The translations under genes and the position numbers were made by a program. A stretch of DNA of 64,000 nt. It comes from Patiria pectinifera. Its lineage: Eukaryota; Echinodermata; Asteroidea; Valvatida; Asterinidae. Where the stretch lies: NCBI GenBank assembly GCA_029964075.1, contig CM057135.1:20300863-20364862 (forward strand), written 5' to 3'. The notes below the pieces were generated by a model, which made no database searches, was not told the origin of the DNA, and was given only the letters and a program-made list of their open reading frames with translations. Positions 22,340-35,158 of this stretch are shown one piece after another (position 1 is the first letter of the stretch; each line of letters starts with the position of its first letter).

Positions 22340-23935
22340 ATGCGAGTACAATAACAGGGGCAATGTGAAGACAATGTACAAGGCCAATGTGAGTGCAATA
22401 ATGAGAGGTAATGTAAGGACAGGGTACAAGGCAAATGCGAGTGCAATAATGAGGGGTAATGTGAGGACAGTGTACACGGCCAATGCGAGTGCAATATGAG
22501 GAGCAATGTGAGGACTGTGTACAAGGCCAATGTGAGTGCAATAAGAGGGGCAATGTGAGGACCGTGTACCGGACAAGCCCAATGCAAGTGCAATATAAGG
22601 GGCAATGTATGGAGAGTGTTCAAGGCCAATGTGAGTGCAATAATGAGGGGCAATGTGAGGACCGTGTACCAGACAAGCCCAATGCAAGTGCAATTTAAGG
22701 GGCAATGTGAGGACAGTGTACAAGGCCAACGTGAGTGCAATAATGAGGGGCAATATGTGGACAGTGTACACAGCCAATGCAAGTGCAATATGAAGGGCCA
22801 TGTGAGAACAGTGTACTGGACAAGCCCAATGCAAGTGCAATATAAGGGGCAATGTGAAGACAATGTACAAGGCCAATGCAGGTGCAATATGAGGGGCTAT
22901 GTGTGGACAGTGTACAAGGCCAACGTGAGTGCAATATGAGGGGCAATGTGAGGACAGTGTACCGGACAAGCCCAATGCAAGTGCAATATAAGGGGCAATG
23001 TGAAGACAATGTACAAGGCCAATGCAGGTGCAATATGAGGGGCAATGTGTGGACAGTGTACAAGGCCAATGCAAGTGAAATATGAGGGGCAATGTGAGGT
23101 CAGTGTAGTGGACAAGGCCAATGCGAGTGCAATATGAGGAGCAATGTGTGTACAGTGTAGCGGTCAAGGCCAATGTGAAGACAATGTACAAGGCCAATGC
23201 AGGTGCAATATGAGGGGCAATGTGTGGACAGTGTACAAGGCCAACGTGAGTGCAATATGAGGGGCAATGTGAGGACAGTGTACCGGACAAGCCCAATGCA
23301 AGTGCAATATAAGGGGCAATGTGAGGATAATGTACAAGGCAAATGAGAGTGCAAAATGAGGGGCAATCTGAGGACAATGTACAAAGCCAATGCGAGTGCA
23401 ATATGAGGAGCAATGTGAGGACTGTGTACAAGGCCAATGTGAGTAAAATATGAGGGGAAATGTGAGGACAATGACAAGGCCAATGCGTTGCAATATGAGG
23501 AGCAATGTGAGGACAGTGTACAAGGCCAATGCGAGTGCAAAATGAGGGCGAATGTGAGAATGTACAAGGCCAGTGTGAGTGCAATATGAGAGGCAATGTG
23601 AGGACAGTGTAGCGGACAAGGCCAATGCAAGTGCAAAATGAGGGGCAATGTGAGGACAATGTACAAGGCCAATGTGAGTGCAATATGAAGGGGCAATGTG
23701 AGGACAGTGTAGCGGACAAGGTCAATGCGAGTGCAAAATGAGGGGCAATGTGAGGGCAAAATGAGGGGCAATGTGAGGACAGTGTACAAGACAAGGCCAA
23801 TGCGAGTGCAAAATGAGAGGCAATGTGAGGACAATGTACAAGGCAAATGCGAGTGCATTATGAGGGGCAATTTTAGGACAATGTACAAGGCCAATGCAAG
23901 TGCATTATGAGGAAAATGTACACCAACTTACAAGT
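22340..23935. repeat. Minisatellite, ~47-bp unit, about 33 copies
   Basis: The unit reads about GAGTGCAATATGAGGGGCAA plus TGTGAGGACAGTGTACAAGG plus CCAATGC. Variants carry an insert giving GTACCGGACAAGCCC, and these variants are themselves interspersed as higher-order repeats. The reverse complement of the unit contains no TAA, TAG or TGA in any frame, which explains several very long overlapping open frames on the minus strand; I do not call them genes. Confidence 0.9.
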
Positions 23936-24579
23936 TGTGAATATGAGGACAGTTTACCATAACTTTGAGTTCACCATCACCAGGAAACAAAGTACGAAGG
24001 GGCGAGGGGAGAAAAGCAAGCTACTTTGCTCACATGCAGCAAAAAATAGCAGATTTGTCTTTACCAGCACGTACATGTATGGTATACTCACCATGCACAA
24101 AACCTTTATTCCACAAGCCAAGGTCTAAATGTGAGGACAAAAGAACGTGCAACCAAATATTTTAAATATGCCAAGATCTGATGAAACATTTGGGAAGACT
24201 TTAAGACAATAAAAACAAAAACAATGCAAATTTCATTTCAGTCACGCATCTCTGCACAATTGTCAATTGAATACGACAGGTTAATTCAGGGAAGTATTTT
24301 CAATATGTACATTTTCTTCTTGTAAATCAGTTGTTTTGTTGGAAAGTGGACCAACCAAGCTTTTAGACACAGTTTTTTGATCATTTTGCAAGGTCACTAT
24401 GAGCAAAGTAGTCTTGGCCCAGACTCTTCTATGCGTGTACAGTTAAATGTTTTACGACCCATTTAATACATGTATTTTCACGTTGAACAAGCGCGGTTTC
24501 CACCGGCGCTTCCGGCCGCCCTGTTTTGTAACACATGAACATGAGTTTGGAACTGAAGACGATGCGGGCATGTACATTT
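23936..24579. other. Non-coding stretch after the minisatellite
   Basis: Contains leftover repeat phrases (GTGAGGACA at about 24130). No gene recognised. Confidence 0.4.
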
Positions 24580-24745
24580 GAACCTCGTTAATAAGAGGCC
24601 CTTGTGACTTTGCAGATTACCTTGTTATAACAGGAACCTTGTATCATCAGGAATGAAAACAATGAAGACCAAGGAAGTGGGACCTAAATGTTTCCTTGTT
24701 ATAAGCAGAATTTTGTATAAACAGTGCTCCTATTATCGAGGTTCG
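24580..24745. mobile_element. MITE related to 3898-4089, diverged copy
   Basis: Ends GAACCTCGTTAATAA and its inverse TTATCGAGGTTC. The interior shares CTTGTTATAACAGGAA, GACCTxA and TTATAAGCAGAA with the first copy, in the same order. Confidence 0.65.
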
Positions 24746-27700
24746 GCTGTACCGGTATATGTATTCACGGGATAAAATTGGTACATCAAACCAGAGAAAA
24801 TGGCCATATACGCCAAGAAAACAGATAAAATTTGACTTTTTTCTTAAAGAGAAACATGCCAAGTCGCGGACATCCAGGCAGAGAAGGTTTTGCATGTCAT
24901 TCGGCTAAAAGATTTCAACAAAATAGCGTCCGAATGCTTGAAAATGTGTCACCTGGGTATATTTTTTTAGTACTTCATACCTATCTGAAAGCTGAACTAT
25001 TATTTCATTTCAATAGTTTTCAATTAAGGGCAGCTATTTTACTTAAATTTATACTCATATGTCTTGATCAAAGGATACAATGGGTCAAATTTGTGCCACT
25101 CAAGTGGTGAGAGACGTCCCTCAATGCACGGCATGGCAGTGCCTATAGTGTATTTGACTGAGCCTATACTCTTACAACGCGATGGCGACAGTTGGCAAAG
25201 TTAAACTTTTTTGATCTTTGCCGACTTCGCTGTCCATGTTGTGAAAGTCCTTAATGAAGAGTTTCATCGGGGACTCTTCGGCTAGAATGAAATCGGTAGG
25301 GGACGGGGGAGGACATGTCCTCATCCAACCCCCCCCCCCCCTCCTTTTTTTTGAGTGGGGGGATATCACATTGTTTATTGGCCCCCGCCATTCTTTTTTC
25401 TGGACCTCAAATACAATTGTGTGCCTACATTTTTGCAAAAGCGCAAGCTAAAAAATTGCCTCAGATCACCACACCAGATATATAGCATCTAGAATCCAAA
25501 ATTTTCCGGGGCCCCCACGCCGTTAGGCCTTCATTGCAAGCTTCCCGCTTGGATTAGTTCTGATCAAGGGATTTCTCCTTCCCCCATACACTCATGAGAC
25601 GTGACTAACGCCCTTGCTTTTGCTTGGTACATTTCACGCCCCACCCGCTTTGGAAAAATCCTTGATCCGCCCCTGGAAGCAGTCTTTTTGCATAATTAAT
25701 CAGCAAATTTGTTCAAATCTGATAGACCCTGGCTTTCGCCAAGGTACTTACATTGTGTATTACGCGCCAAACACTTCAAAACCACGTTGGACGAGAAAAA
25801 ACAAAATCCTTTTTTTTTCTCCCATTCTATTTTCTCAGAAATAGAATAAGGGTGGCAAAAATTTATGAATAGAACTATGTCCAGGCTAATTTGAATAGAT
25901 CATTCAAATTTCATGAATGTGGAGCTAAGCATTGCGAAAAGCACTTGTTCATTGTGTCCTCAAAATTCGGTTTTTTTTACTCGCCCTGTATACAGGTTCT
26001 TTTTCGACTCCCAAAGTATACGAGAAGTAGCGAAAGTCTGGAGTTGATGTCACATGCGAAGGGTCTAGCCCCCCCCCCCCAAAAAAAATATTGGCTCTAG
26101 TACCGTGACTGGCTCAACAAAAATTGTTAGGGCAGATCTACTGGCCAACATGTACGTGTAAATTGGTCCTGATACAAACTGGTACAAGTGTACTGAACTT
26201 CATACAAATCTTAGTCTTCTCACCACATCTTTTTGCCCTTTGAAGAAAAGAAGTACCGGAACACCGATGGCTGCTGCTTTTCCCGCTTTTCCCCCTCGCT
26301 TGAATCGATATGTTGGCCAACATACTGAAGTAGAAAATCCCCTTGATAGAAGCATTTGGTCGTGAAGACAGATATCCCTGTGGTAAAGATGTGGTAAACA
26401 TTTTACACACAACATTAGTAGACTTGAAATCAAGTCACTAGACACTGTCATAAGTCTGATGACCCTGAGACTCCTAATTTTTACAAGCAGAGTGTTTTCC
26501 AGCACCTTTCATCGTCTTTATACATGTACATCTGGCATGCATCTGAAAGATCTTATGACTTGACTTATACGAATTTTTGTTCTTTTTAGTCTTCTTTATT
26601 TTTTTATCAGTGTTATGCTTTTTGTTGGTTGGCAAGTCACGCTAAGAAAAATAAGTTGTGGTCCAATTTGAATGGCTTCCAACTGTTAAGAATGCATGTG
26701 GAGGGATACAAACCTTTAACAGGTAACAGGCGAACTTCAAAGCTGTTTTCGGCCCTGAAATAATCCGGTTTTTGAAATCTTCCCAAATGAAAACGTTGAA
26801 AGTAAAAAGGTATTAGAATTCACACAACGTACATGTGCACCTTCCACAGACTCAGCACCACTCAAGTTATGCAGAATGTAGTCAGTCTCCAAATATTGAG
26901 GTCAACAAATACATGAAGGATTGAGTCAATTCGAATAGTTGAATATTTGAATATGTGACTTCAAATTTGATCAAATTTTCAAATATTCAGTCTTAACCAG
27001 AGGGCAGATATTTCATGAACAAAGCATAAAAGCAGTTTCAATAAGGCATGAAATTGCACATTATAATCAGTGTATCAAAAATAAAAAAAATCACCAACAA
27101 CTCAGCACTTGCCAACAAAAGCCTCAGATATCACCCTCAAAACAAATTATCAGATGTTATTGTTTTTATTATTTGGGATCAAATTGTATTTTGTACATAC
27201 TCAGTATTTGCAACCCAAAAGAAAAAAAACCTTTGCAAATAATTTGACATTTAAACAAAGCGGGTGGATATTTCCAAGTGTTGTCTCATTCACAACTTAA
27301 GAACTATTGTTGCATGATTCAAATTAAATATTTACTGGGGTTGTCCTGCTACATGTGGGTTCGACGACTGGCTTGTGGACATAATGGTATGGGCATTTAT
27401 CTTACATATTCAGGATTTTTTCGGGGGGGCAAAAAGTCGACTCCGGAATTTTTGTTCGTCTGGGAACATAATTGCACACGCATTCGGGTTGCATATAGGC
27501 GGGCATACACTTTCTCAACATTGGTGGCACCTCTTTGTTTTGTTCGTACCCGTTCATGCTAAATAAAACCCTACAGTTTCTACTTGTCTGGTTTGCAACT
27601 TTAGCTGTGGCGGCTTCCAGTAAAAGCAATATAAAAACAAAAATAAAATAAAAAAAATCGTCAAAAAAATATAGAGCGTGTAAGTTGACCTGAATGAATC

Positions 27701-28547
27701 TTGCCGCCTGAATGCACAATCACCACGGTAATATTTGCGGGGAACCAGAAATAAAGTTCGATGATTCCAGTGGTATTTTTTTCAGGCCTCCTTTGGTTTT
27801 TCTCCCACATATCAGATTTTCTTCACATAAAACTCTCCCTCATCCATGCAGTAGTGCTTCAACAAGCACAGGATTCACATAAATATGAAAAAAGAAAGTC
27901 ATTTACAACACATTCGCATCCGAGGTGTAGACTGTCAAACAACGGCCTTTCGACCTGTTTGAATGGCAAGGCGCAGTTACGTAGCTGCAGTTGTGCCCCG
28001 CGCAAATGATGTAATTTTGCTATCTATAGCCATGATAGCTGAGATCTAGTGCAGCTACATCATTGGCACATGATGCGTATTGCTGTCACGTATGCATATC
28101 ATACACTGGTTCCCTTCACGATCAGTAAAGAGTAAGAATTTTTGAGCGGATACCAGTTGAAAACAAACCCGTCTTGTGATCATTTTCGAACTTGTTTGAC
28201 GATGTGTGTGATCTGCACCAAGTGCAAACGTGTTGTAAATGACTCTTTTTTAAGTGAATCCTGTTGGATTTTCAATCAACAGGGGGTCGGGACCACTCCT
28301 TTCGGCTTGACATTTAAACAGGTTTTTTTACAAAAATATAATAAAATGAAATACAAAAACAATTACAAATTGCGGCAGCCATTGTAAAAATGCCAGAAAT
28401 AAGGGGGAAAGGGGAGGGGAAGTACTCCTGACCCCCCCCCCCTTTTAAAAATCATACATGTATGGACAACGCTTATTTTTTTTTTGCTTTAGTGAATCAC
28501 AGGGCTTCCTCCAACCAAGTCTTGCGTCATATCGATTTTGAACATAT
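24746..28547. other. 3.8-kb non-coding region
   Basis: Only short, non-protein-like frames. It contains homopolymer tracts (C runs at about 25330 and 26070, T and A runs) and AT-rich DNA. No splice-supported exon, RNA gene or clear repeat family recognised. Confidence 0.4.
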
Positions 28548-29038
28548 CGTCACCGACACCACGAACTGACACCCTCTGCATCACATGTGTACAAAAAAAA
28601 TTAAAAATTCAAATTTTCTTTTTTTGCACATATAAGTAGTTTGTATCATGAAGTTTAACATGAAGTTAAAATTGCTGAAATCATCTAAAATAAGCAAATT
28701 TTACTAGTGAATTTTCAAGAAATTGGTCAATTCTGGTATTTTTGGTTACCACGAAGTGACCCTGCACAAAAGTGTCAGTTCGTGAAAACCAAAATTTACG
28801 TGTTTTGGTTTTCACGAACTGACACCCATCTTAATCATTTAATTGCTAATTAACTAAGCAGATTTTCACAATATAACGTTTATAATTGAGTAGTTTAAGC
28901 ATTTTCACGTTAAGTGATACCAAAACCTCTAAGATAGATGGATTATTTTACTGAGTAAATTCGTGTCAAACCTTTAAAAGCGTTTTTCTCCGATTTGTTT
29001 TTCTGCAACGCTGATCACTGGGTGTGGTGTCGGTGACG
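28548..29038. mobile_element. MITE with TIR cgtcaccgacaccacgaact, copy 2 (inverted)
   Basis: Both halves match 5327-5996 in reverse orientation; it is shorter in the centre. It is flanked by ATAT on both sides (28544-28547 and 29039-29042), a plausible 4-bp target duplication. Just outside the right end, GTGTCGGTGACGATAT is repeated once more with GGTGTCGT between. Confidence 0.8.
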
Positions 29039-29068
29039 ATATGGTGTCGTGGTGTCGGTGACGATATG

Positions 29069-30170
29069 TATGATTGAATCTGAAACCGTTGGCAACATAG
29101 CAACATCCTAGTAGCTGGACAAAGGGGCCAACTTCATTACCATAGGTACGATCTTGCTGCGCCATGTTGGTTCACACCATGCCTTGTGCGTTCTTAACAC
29201 CTGGAATTTTGTAATTTATATGTATCATGTATTGGTACATTTAAATTGGGACTGCATTTGATGATTTAACGAGCAACGCAGTGCTCTAAATTTTAAATTG
29301 TTTCTTTTTGTATAATTAATTCTTTCACACATAGAACTCGACGTCGTGTATGGAGCAAGAACTTATATTAAATGTGCCATAGATATGATATCGCCCCTTT
29401 ACAACACAAATGTATAAAGGTTTTTTTGGCAAAAAAACAAGACTTCCAGAATCCCTCGTACAGGCATCGCGTAGTCTTGAAAAAAAATGTTCGTACATGA
29501 CGTTACGTGCAGGAGAAAATGCGAGCGCACATAGGGCGCGGCGTGAAGCCTTCAAAATGCACGTGCAGTATGCTCTGGGGCAAATTTCACAAAACTCTTC
29601 TTAACTTAGGATTGATCTTAGGACTTACAACGAATCCTTGCTCTAAGTTCGATCTTAGCTAAGACGCGTCCTTAAACCCGTCTTAAGCAAAATGCATCCT
29701 AACTAGTCATTTGTTGGCTGTTTCATGTTTGTATTTACCACGAAACGCCGCCCCACGCGCCTGGCCCACGCCCCCGAACTCCGATGAAATTTTCCTGGCT
29801 TGCTCTCAATTGAGAAATCAACCCGATCTGTCTCGGCACGCTAAAACTTACCTTGTTGCAATAATTGCTAAAAAATCCCCTTTTAGTATGCCTACCAAAG
29901 ATATCACATTTCTATTCTCATGCTCAACAACGCGTAATAATGTCAAAAACGAAATTTAGAATCGGAACTTCTTCGAAAAAAATTCTGCAAGAATTTTAAT
30001 GGATGGATCTATTTGTATCCTCAGGGATTGTTCATTTTTTTATTGGTCCTACATCGTTTCTCGAATAAACTCTTTACGAACATTATTTGCTGATGTTGAA
30101 TACATTAGTGTATGAGGAAAAGTGAATGTTTTGGACTCCCTGAATAGTGTAATTTTTTACACTAATTGGA
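29069..30170. other. Non-coding
   Basis: No gene recognised. About 29600-29700 holds several degenerate copies of CTTAGxCTAAG-like phrases in alternating orientation. Confidence 0.35.
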
Positions 30171-30175
30171 GGGAA

Positions 30176-30322
30176 TAGCATGAAAAGGGGAAAGGGTGGG
30201 AAGAGTAAAGGAGGGGAGAATGGGAGGGTGGGGATAGGGGTATGGGTGGGGGGGGGCTGGCTGGAGGAATGGGTGGGGAAGGGGAAGGGAAGGGGGTGGG
30301 GAAGGATTTGGGTACGGGGGAG
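30176..30322 (+). repeat. G-rich tract with many G3+ runs
   Basis: About 145 bases of almost only G and A on the plus strand with more than ten runs of three or more G. It could form G-quadruplexes; on the other strand it reads as a proline-rich pseudo-frame. Confidence 0.7.
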
Positions 30323-30707
30323 TTTACAGTGAATAACATCAAAATTGCACATGAAATTCTACTGTAATGGGTTGTAAAAAAAATAATTGTCTTTTTAAAT
30401 AGGCAGAACTGTACATCGAAAGATTACTGGATAAAATTCAATATAAAAGTTAAGGGAACAAATTTCATACATGATCTAAGATTAAAAACCGTAAAAATTT
30501 GGAGAAACAATGTTAAGATGGTCGGAGGGGGGAAACCAACCCCAGGCACATGTTCAGGGAGAGATGATATAGACCAGGGACCCAACTATGAAATCATCGT
30601 CAATTTCGTGTTAATTTTGATATTACAGTTCTCATCTTTAATTCAAAAGGTATGGCATGTATGGGCAGAGGTTTATGTTGCTAGGTTACAGAAAAGTACA
30701 AGGTATG

Positions 30708-30776
30708 AGTTGTCGTGGGTACGAGTCGTCCTGGGTACGAGTTGTCCCGGGTACGAGTTGTCTCGGGTACGAGTAC
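30708..30776 (+). repeat. ~17-18-bp tandem repeat, gggtacgagttgtc
   Basis: Four to five units of GGGTACGAGTtGTCcc with small changes. Confidence 0.75.
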
Positions 30777-31002
30777 CCCTAGAACTATGGGTATTAAGGT
30801 AATACCCATAGATAGGCATATTAAATTTAGCATGCTGTATACAACAAGAATTACGCCAGCTTGTTGTCCTCTGAGTTTTGGATCGACCGCAGTATATTTT
30901 GTACCCCGAGACTTATGCCCAGTACTTCGTGACATACTCATGTTTAAAACGCGAACAAGTATAAGGGTTGAATCGATCCCGATGGTGCCTAAAATGATGA
31001 AA

Positions 31003-31211
31003 ACGGTCCCCGTTCTGTACCAAATATACAGTTTGAGTTTTAACAAACGCAGCGTTGTTAGCATGACGTCAGAGTCTTTTGGTCTGGGAACCACAGACAA
31101 CGTCTGTAGTGCATATCGAGGGCGGCGTCTGACTATTCTGACGTCACGCGCGCTAACAACGCTTCGTTCGTTAAAACTCAAACTGTCGCTTCGGTACGGA
31201 ACGGGGACCGT
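31003..31211. mobile_element. 209-bp MITE with ~70-bp inverted arms
   Basis: The left arm (ACGGTCCCCGTTCTGTACC, AGTTTGAGTTTTAAC, GTTGTTAGC, TGACGTCAG) is mirrored by the right arm. Each arm contains TGACGTCA. No coding capacity. Confidence 0.8.
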
Positions 31212-31514
31212 TCACAATCAAACTTCGCGCCGAATTTGCCGTATGCAAATTAGGTGAACAGCGCCGCTCATTATGACGTCATTGTAAATTTCTCGCTTCA
31301 CGCGCACCCCAGATCTTTCGGCCGATTCCGGCCCGACTCGATTCAATTTTATGAATGAACTGATTATGCCTCGGCTATCAGTAATGCGGATTAACTCTAT
31401 GATGATAATCTTAGATGTCCGACATTATTTGCCCCAAAAATCTTCCAGCGCAAAATAAAGGCGCCCTCTGTCGTTCTAATCGCGCCAGTCGAAAATCTCC
31501 GTATAATGACGTCA
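31064..31514. promoter_or_regulatory. Four TGACGTCA (CRE/ATF) palindromes
   Basis: Exact TGACGTCA at 31064, 31139, 31274 and 31507. The first two are in the MITE arms; the other two lie in the adjoining CpG-containing DNA. CREB/ATF factors bind this site (established). No gene start is evident nearby, so a regulatory role is unproven. Confidence 0.3.
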
Positions 31515-33331
31515 TCAACACTCTCTTCGGGTCGGGCCAAGCGAGTTTTATTTTATGAATATTTATATCTTAGAATCTTTGGTTGTGTGATTGGTAGATG
31601 AATCGGTCAAAGTTCAAAATGTTTCTTTTTTAAAAGTTTGTTATTTTCCCCTCATTTCCATATATAAATATCAGCTCATGAATATTAAATAACTAAAAAC
31701 GGCTCAGGGCAAAACTGATGTTCGGCCGAGCTGATTTCCGCGGTGTGCGGGTATGTGACAAATTTGTCACATTAAAAGGTGTTTTTCTCCAAACAAGAGG
31801 TTTTCTGCGATGTAAGGCCCACATCAACTTTGTTTTGGAGATACGTGCTGCATATGTGTTCGGTTTGAAGGTAAGGACAGCGGTAGATTTGTTGATATTT
31901 AGATGCAAAAAGTGACATATTTTCGTGTGTGTGCGGAATGCCAAACGGTCGGGTTTGTTGTAACGCGTACATTGTACACGCGAGTACAGCACGCATAGCC
32001 CTAGTGCTTGAAGGTTAGCGACAACTCGACCGTTTGCGTGTACATGTACGTGTACGGGCACGCGTGCGGGCCTCACCCGTGGTTCGTGCAGGGACGAAGA
32101 TCCTCCGTGCGGGCCCGGTGGGCGTGATATACATGTAAACGACATGTCCTGTGTTGTGCTACAATTTAATCATACATGGGACAGATTTTCATTACATCAA
32201 AAAGGCCTAAATTGGATGGTAAAACAATGTAAAATTAAAAAACCGTAGGCTATGAATTATAATATGAGTATGACACTCACAGAAAAAGAGAGGAAAAACA
32301 TTTCAGTACAATTTGATTCTGACAGTCATGAACATGATGAAACTGAAAGTACTAAGTAGGTAGGCCTTACATGTCGGACTACTCTTTTTTTTATTGTTCA
32401 TGCCACCTTTCGTGTTCGCAGAACTTATTCTGGAATGTTTGACGTTAAATTAATTTCAGGTTTTGCATGTTTATTCGGTCATGCTTAGCCAAATTCATTT
32501 CATTTTAATTTACATGTAAACACATTACCTCAGCTTCAGCAGGGACACGTAAATGGGCAATTTTTAAATGAGGGTGTTTTGTTTCTGTGAGTTCCTGTTT
32601 CATACAAGTGGATCATTTCTTTGGATCACAAAGCTTCCAAAAATGTTCAGCCAAGACTTTGCACAGGCCTACCTGTGCACCCCCCCCCCCCTCATAAATA
32701 AATAATATACATACAAGTAATATGAATATTGTTAATTGTTGTGATGACAAGCATGATACATCATGTACATGCACCACTGCTTTAGTATAACATGTAGAGC
32801 TTGGAATGTATGGCTACATTTCTCCCATGCGATATGGCCCATCGGCCCACCCCCACCCCGTAATAACAAAATTGTACATTTGATCCCGTTTTCTGAAGGA
32901 AAAAAAAACATTTTGTTATGATTTTCCAGGAGGTTTGCAGTATTATTCTCCTGAGAAGAGGGTTCATGTATCTTCTGGAGCCGGTGACTAGTCGTGATGA
33001 GCCGTACAGTGGAAGTGAACCTTTCATCCAACATTTGTGCATGGAGGATCAGGATTACACAGACATGAGCATGTGTTGGGTGTATTTTTCGTAACTGAAT
33101 GTGTGCAAAACAGTGTGATGGCATGTGCACTGCTAGATTTGAACAAAAAAATGCACTCTCCTGCACCGCCTTGATCTGACTCTGTGCATACCTAATACAT
33201 TCAGAACTTCCGAGTACTGTCTGCTTGCCAAGGATTCACTCTGGAATTGAGGCTTGGGATTCACACGTCACACATGATCACATACGATGGACTGGTTCAC
33301 GCTCCCATAATATCGGACAGGTTTACATGTT
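31515..33331. other. Non-coding
   Basis: Contains a short palindrome (TGTGACAAATTTGTCACA at about 31754), CpG-rich DNA around 32030-32120 and a C run at about 32680. No convincing gene. Confidence 0.35.
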
Positions 33332-34026
33332 AATAAGGGAATAAATGTGTGCTCTGGAGGTTTTTATCACTCTGTTTAAGACCACTTAGAGTCTGGGTGC
33401 TGATAATTACCCGAGCCGGAGGCGAGGGTAATTATCAGCACACCACTTAGAGTCTGGGTGCTGATAATTACCCGAGCCGGAGGCGAGGGTAATTATCAGC
33501 TTCCAGACTCTAAGTGGTCTTAAACAGAGTGATAAATACCGACTGAGCACATATTTATTCCCATTCATAAATACCTTTTTGGTAAAAAAAATATCAAATA
33601 ATTCGTTCAAAAAATACCGATTTGTTCAACAAGTTCACTTCATGCTTTTTTTAAACATCCCTCTAGCAAAATAGTGGAGTGTTCAGCTGGCGAGTAAGAT
33701 GTAAACAGCCCTTTTATGGAGATTGACGCGCGCGAGGCATGTTCTGAGCGATGTCGCGCAGAACGCACCTGGCGCGTTGCGTTTTGAATTTAGAACTATA
33801 AAATTCTGACTCGCTGGTAGTGTTGCGCATGCCTACGTGAGGATTGTGAACGTTCAACCAATGAAACGGTAAGAGGCACTGGATTTTTAGGGGTCTACAT
33901 TTTATTGCGACACTGGAAAAGTGTTTAAGACCAGCTAGCCATGTCTTTATCATCCGTTTAAGACCGGCCACGTGACGGGCTCTCAACCAATAGGAATGGC
34001 TAAACTGTCTGAGGTATTTATGAATG
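33332..34026. mobile_element. Foldback element, second (shorter) copy
   Basis: Starts with the same AATAAGGGAATAAATGTGTG terminus as 11048-12206. It has a duplicated hairpin (AGTCTGGGTGCTGATAATTA) and then one long arm matching 11130-11490 closely. It lacks the far arm. Confidence 0.8.
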
Positions 34027-34518
34027 CACATTTATGGCCATTGATTGAATCACCTCTCTGCAAATGTGCGGTGTCATTTTGTTATTTTTGAAAATGATAT
34101 TTACATTCTTGTGCATGGATGGCAGTTGAAAACATGGCAAAACTGACTCAATACATGAACCATAACCAGTATGCAAAATGGCCGTGTCTCTACTGAAACT
34201 GCATTAGGGACAACCTTGTTGCCATTTTGCAATGGGCTGGATCCGTGCTTACATTATCATTGTGATTTTGTACCTAGGGGCAGAATTGTGACCTAGGCTA
34301 GTTTACACTCCTAAGTGCCAAAATTATGAATTGAAATACAACTGCATATTAATTTTACTGAAAATCAACTAATTGTTGACACTACTAAAATTCTCTTCAA
34401 TTAAATAGTTTTATCAGTGTTGTTTTTTAAAGTGAGTAATTACGCTTCTAATAAAAAGTAAGTAGGCCTACTTTTCCATACTTTAAAACGATGAGACTCT
34501 GTTGATTGTCTTTTTCAG

Positions 34519-34590
34519 GTATACTGGGACAAATGGGAGACGGTGGATTTCACGAAATGGGCAGCCAACATAAATAATGAAATAAAGTAA
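34519..34590 (+). CDS. Possible terminal exon
   Basis: A polypyrimidine-AG acceptor (TGTCTTTTTCAG) is followed by an open stretch VYWDKWETVDFTKWAANINN and EIK, then a stop. The stop overlaps an AATAAA signal (GAAATAAAG). The composition is protein-like, but no upstream exon could be linked and I do not recognise the family. Confidence 0.25.
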   Translation, partial: VYWDKWETVDFTKWAANINNEIK

Positions 34591-35158
34591 AACAGGAATA
34601 TTACCCTGCCAGTTGTTTAATCTAATATTGGAGTCTGCCTCTGCTTGTGCCACTTTCAGTGACTGGCAGCAGCCTCTACTATCTCTGGGGGAATGCAGCA
34701 ACCTCTATGTGCTGTGTGATGGCGATAGATTGCAGCAACCTTGCTGGTTACTTTTGCTTCTTGGAAGGGTTCTGGACAGAAGTATTGTGTAGACCGACTC
34801 GAAACCGTAACCGACCGGACCAAAAATTGACTTCGTGTCTGGCCGGCTCGGTTTGTCCATCATTTCAGTCGGGTTGGTCAGTTTTATGTTTGCAATGATT
34901 GGGTCGCGATGGGTCGGGTCGGGTCAGATACATTACAAATCTGAAATAGCTAAAACGGTCACTGTGGACAGGATTTGACCTCGGCAACAAGTGCGCTGTG
35001 CGCAGGCTGACTGACATACGATATGTACAAAAGTAAGCACCACCAAGTCCTAATTTTGATGAAATTTACGGGCGCTTGCGAGACTGAGCCCACATGGCGA
35101 GTATAAGGGGCGCGAGGGTGACGTCATTGTTTTGTTGGTCGGCCATGTTGGATTACAA
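34591..35158. other. Flank of the Gypsy element
   Basis: Includes a short tandem GGGTCGGGTCGGGTC at about 34907. The last bases (acaa) form one side of the Gypsy target duplication. If the Gypsy element is removed, this side joins directly to the 5' flank of the THAP exon at 44410. Confidence 0.4.

Noticed and set aside
22199-23800. A 533-codon Cys/His-rich frame on the minus strand, with several overlapping long frames
   Set aside because: It lies in the 47-bp minisatellite, whose minus strand has no stop codon in any frame; openness needs no selection.
22340-23935. Regularly spaced repeats considered as a CRISPR array
   Set aside because: Units are contiguous tandem copies without unique spacers, in eukaryotic DNA.
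30083-30352. Proline-rich minus-strand frames
   Set aside because: Product of the G-rich tract on the other strand.
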